A DNA stretch of 64,000 nt. Source: Alphaproteobacteria bacterium (GTDB lineage: Bacteria > Pseudomonadota > Alphaproteobacteria > Micavibrionales > Micavibrionaceae). Location of the stretch: assembly GCA_021775965.1 (NCBI GenBank), contig JAJFGV010000113.1, positions 62,001 through 126,000 of the forward strand, in the 5' to 3' direction. Both the position numbers and the translations under genes were made by a program. Positions 63,177 to 64,000 of this stretch are shown here, piece after piece (the first letter of the stretch is position 1; every line of letters starts with the position of its first letter). The notes under the pieces are model-generated. The model saw nothing but the letters and a program-made list of their open reading frames with translations, ran no database searches and had not been told where the DNA came from.

Positions 63177-63638
63177 ATGAGCGCAAATCCCCCACCTGCA
63201 AACGATCCATCCTTTTGCATTCGCAGCATCACCAATGATGAACTACAAGAGCTAACCTCTTACAGCGCACTGCATCGACACTGCTTTCTGAAGCAAGAAA
63301 ACCCGGAGACGGCAGCTCTACACGACGCCTTTAATGATTTCTGCTTCAATGAAGTAACGCGCCGCAATGAAGAAGCACGACAACTACAACATATGTATGA
63401 CACAGGTCGAAATACGATAGACCCTACACAGCAAGCGCCGCACGATCTGGAAAAGTACTTATATGATCTGGGTGACTCTGATCTGGAAAGATTTATACGC
63501 TATACTGTCAGAAAAAAAGACCACTTCGCTACGAACAGAAATAAAGAAATGGAAACGCTTTACGAGTCCTTCGTTAGTTTGGCCGTTAATGAACGCACAC
63601 GCCGCGAGGAAGAAGAACACCAACGTTTCATCATATAA
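63177..63638 (+). CDS. hypothetical protein with an internal duplication, 153 aa
   Basis: No family recognised. AAGGAAAG lies before the ATG. Residues about 18-70 and 88-145 are two copies of one helical unit: the first has ITNDELQELTSYS...ETAALHDAFNDF..NEVTRRNEEA, the second LGDSDLERFIRYT...EMETLYESFVSL..NERTRREEEE. The shared pattern is a Leu/Asp cap, Tyr, then Leu-x3-Phe and Asn-Glu-x-Thr-Arg-Arg. A link between them is rich in Thr, Gln and Pro. Cytoplasmic. Confidence 0.6.
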   Translation: MSANPPPANDPSFCIRSITNDELQELTSYSALHRHCFLKQENPETAALHDAFNDFCFNEVTRRNEEARQLQHMYDTGRNTIDPTQQAPHDLEKYLYDLGDSDLERFIRYTVRKKDHFATNRNKEMETLYESFVSLAVNERTRREEEEHQRFII

Positions 63639-63674
63639 CCTACAACGCTAAGCCGAAACCAAGACCGCCATAAA

Positions 63675-64000
63675 CTAAGCCCCTTGCGGAACCTCACCAC
63701 CGCCGGAACCTTTTAAGCTCCCGCCGCCAGACGGCACTGATGATTTCGGCGTTTTATCATCCTTTTCGTCATCATCAGGATCATCGCGAATAATCGTTTC
63801 ACCTTTGAGAATCGCCGTGATTTCATCACCGGACAGCATTTCATACTCGAGCAATGCTTTGGCCAAAATGTGTAGCTCATCCATATTCTCTGTGAGAATT
63901 TGTTTCGCTCTTTTATAACCATCTTCAACGATGCGGCGCACTTCTGAATCCACCAGTGCCGCCGTTTCATCCGACATATTTTTGCTCTGCGCCACGGAAT
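63675..64000 (-). CDS. ftsH: ATP-dependent zinc metalloprotease FtsH, C-terminal end only
   Basis: About 108 residues of the C-terminus, running off the right edge. MSDETAALVDSEVRRIVEDGY, KQILTENMDELHILAKALLEYE and LSGDEITAIL are characteristic of the M41 protease domain end. A Gly/Ser-rich acidic tail (DDPDDDEKDDKTPK, SGGGSLKGSGGGEV) is added. FtsH is a membrane AAA+ protease for quality control of membrane proteins. The adjacent glmM gene supports the call. Confidence 0.9.
   Translation of the reverse strand, partial: SVAQSKNMSDETAALVDSEVRRIVEDGYKRAKQILTENMDELHILAKALLEYEMLSGDEITAILKGETIIRDDPDDDEKDDKTPKSSVPSGGGSLKGSGGGEVPQGA

Overview
The window looks like chromosomal DNA of an alphaproteobacterium. 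The evidence is gene content and order: a nagZ–SPOR–dgt block divergent from an ErpA-type gene; murA, hisG, UPF0262, infA, maf and RNase E/G in a row; a short HisG that needs the separate HisZ encoded 48 kb away; a CpdR receiver; and a complete Tad/Cpa pilus locus. A Micavibrio-like lineage is possible, but that is a guess. No phage, integrase, transposase, plasmid gene or CRISPR array was seen. The mobile-looking DNA consists of short palindromic repeats.

Layout. 1-6.9 kb: cell-wall recycling (nagZ, partial), a SPOR protein, dGTPase, an Fe-S carrier, truncated globin, exonuclease III and two lipoproteins. 6.9-14.4 kb: tRNA-Thr, dcd, a murA fused to a Cro-like helix-turn-helix domain, two tandem receivers, hisG, infA, maf and RNase E/G. 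14.4-24 kb: GNAT, RimK with its protease partner, tRNA-Phe, an RTX-like protein, an LpxL-type acyltransferase, 3-hydroxybutyrate dehydrogenase coupled to an ATP-grasp gene, and a large FecR/RTX-like surface protein. 24-33.3 kb: glpK/glpD, a receiver and a hybrid histidine kinase, a YjbH-type outer-membrane protein, and an unknown protein with an HExxH motif. 33.3-38.6 kb: rluD, a secreted propeller-like protein, a glycosyltransferase, two unknown genes and cpdR. 38.9-54.9 kb: the Tad pilus system, broken up by repeats and unrelated genes. 55-64 kb: a pseudokinase-like membrane protein, purA, hisZ, thiD, glmM, two unknown small genes and the end of ftsH.

Most notable: (i) the HTH–MurA fusion, with a perfect inverted repeat lying inside its own predicted promoter; (ii) several genes without a Shine-Dalgarno sequence whose -10 box sits 6-7 bases before the ATG, suggesting leaderless mRNAs; (iii) a family of 110-190 bp imperfect palindromes placed next to stop codons, one of which is read through by an ORF; (iv) a pseudokinase beside the pilus genes; (v) a Flp pilin lacking the Gly before its cleavage site. 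All calls come from reading the sequence; no database search was possible.
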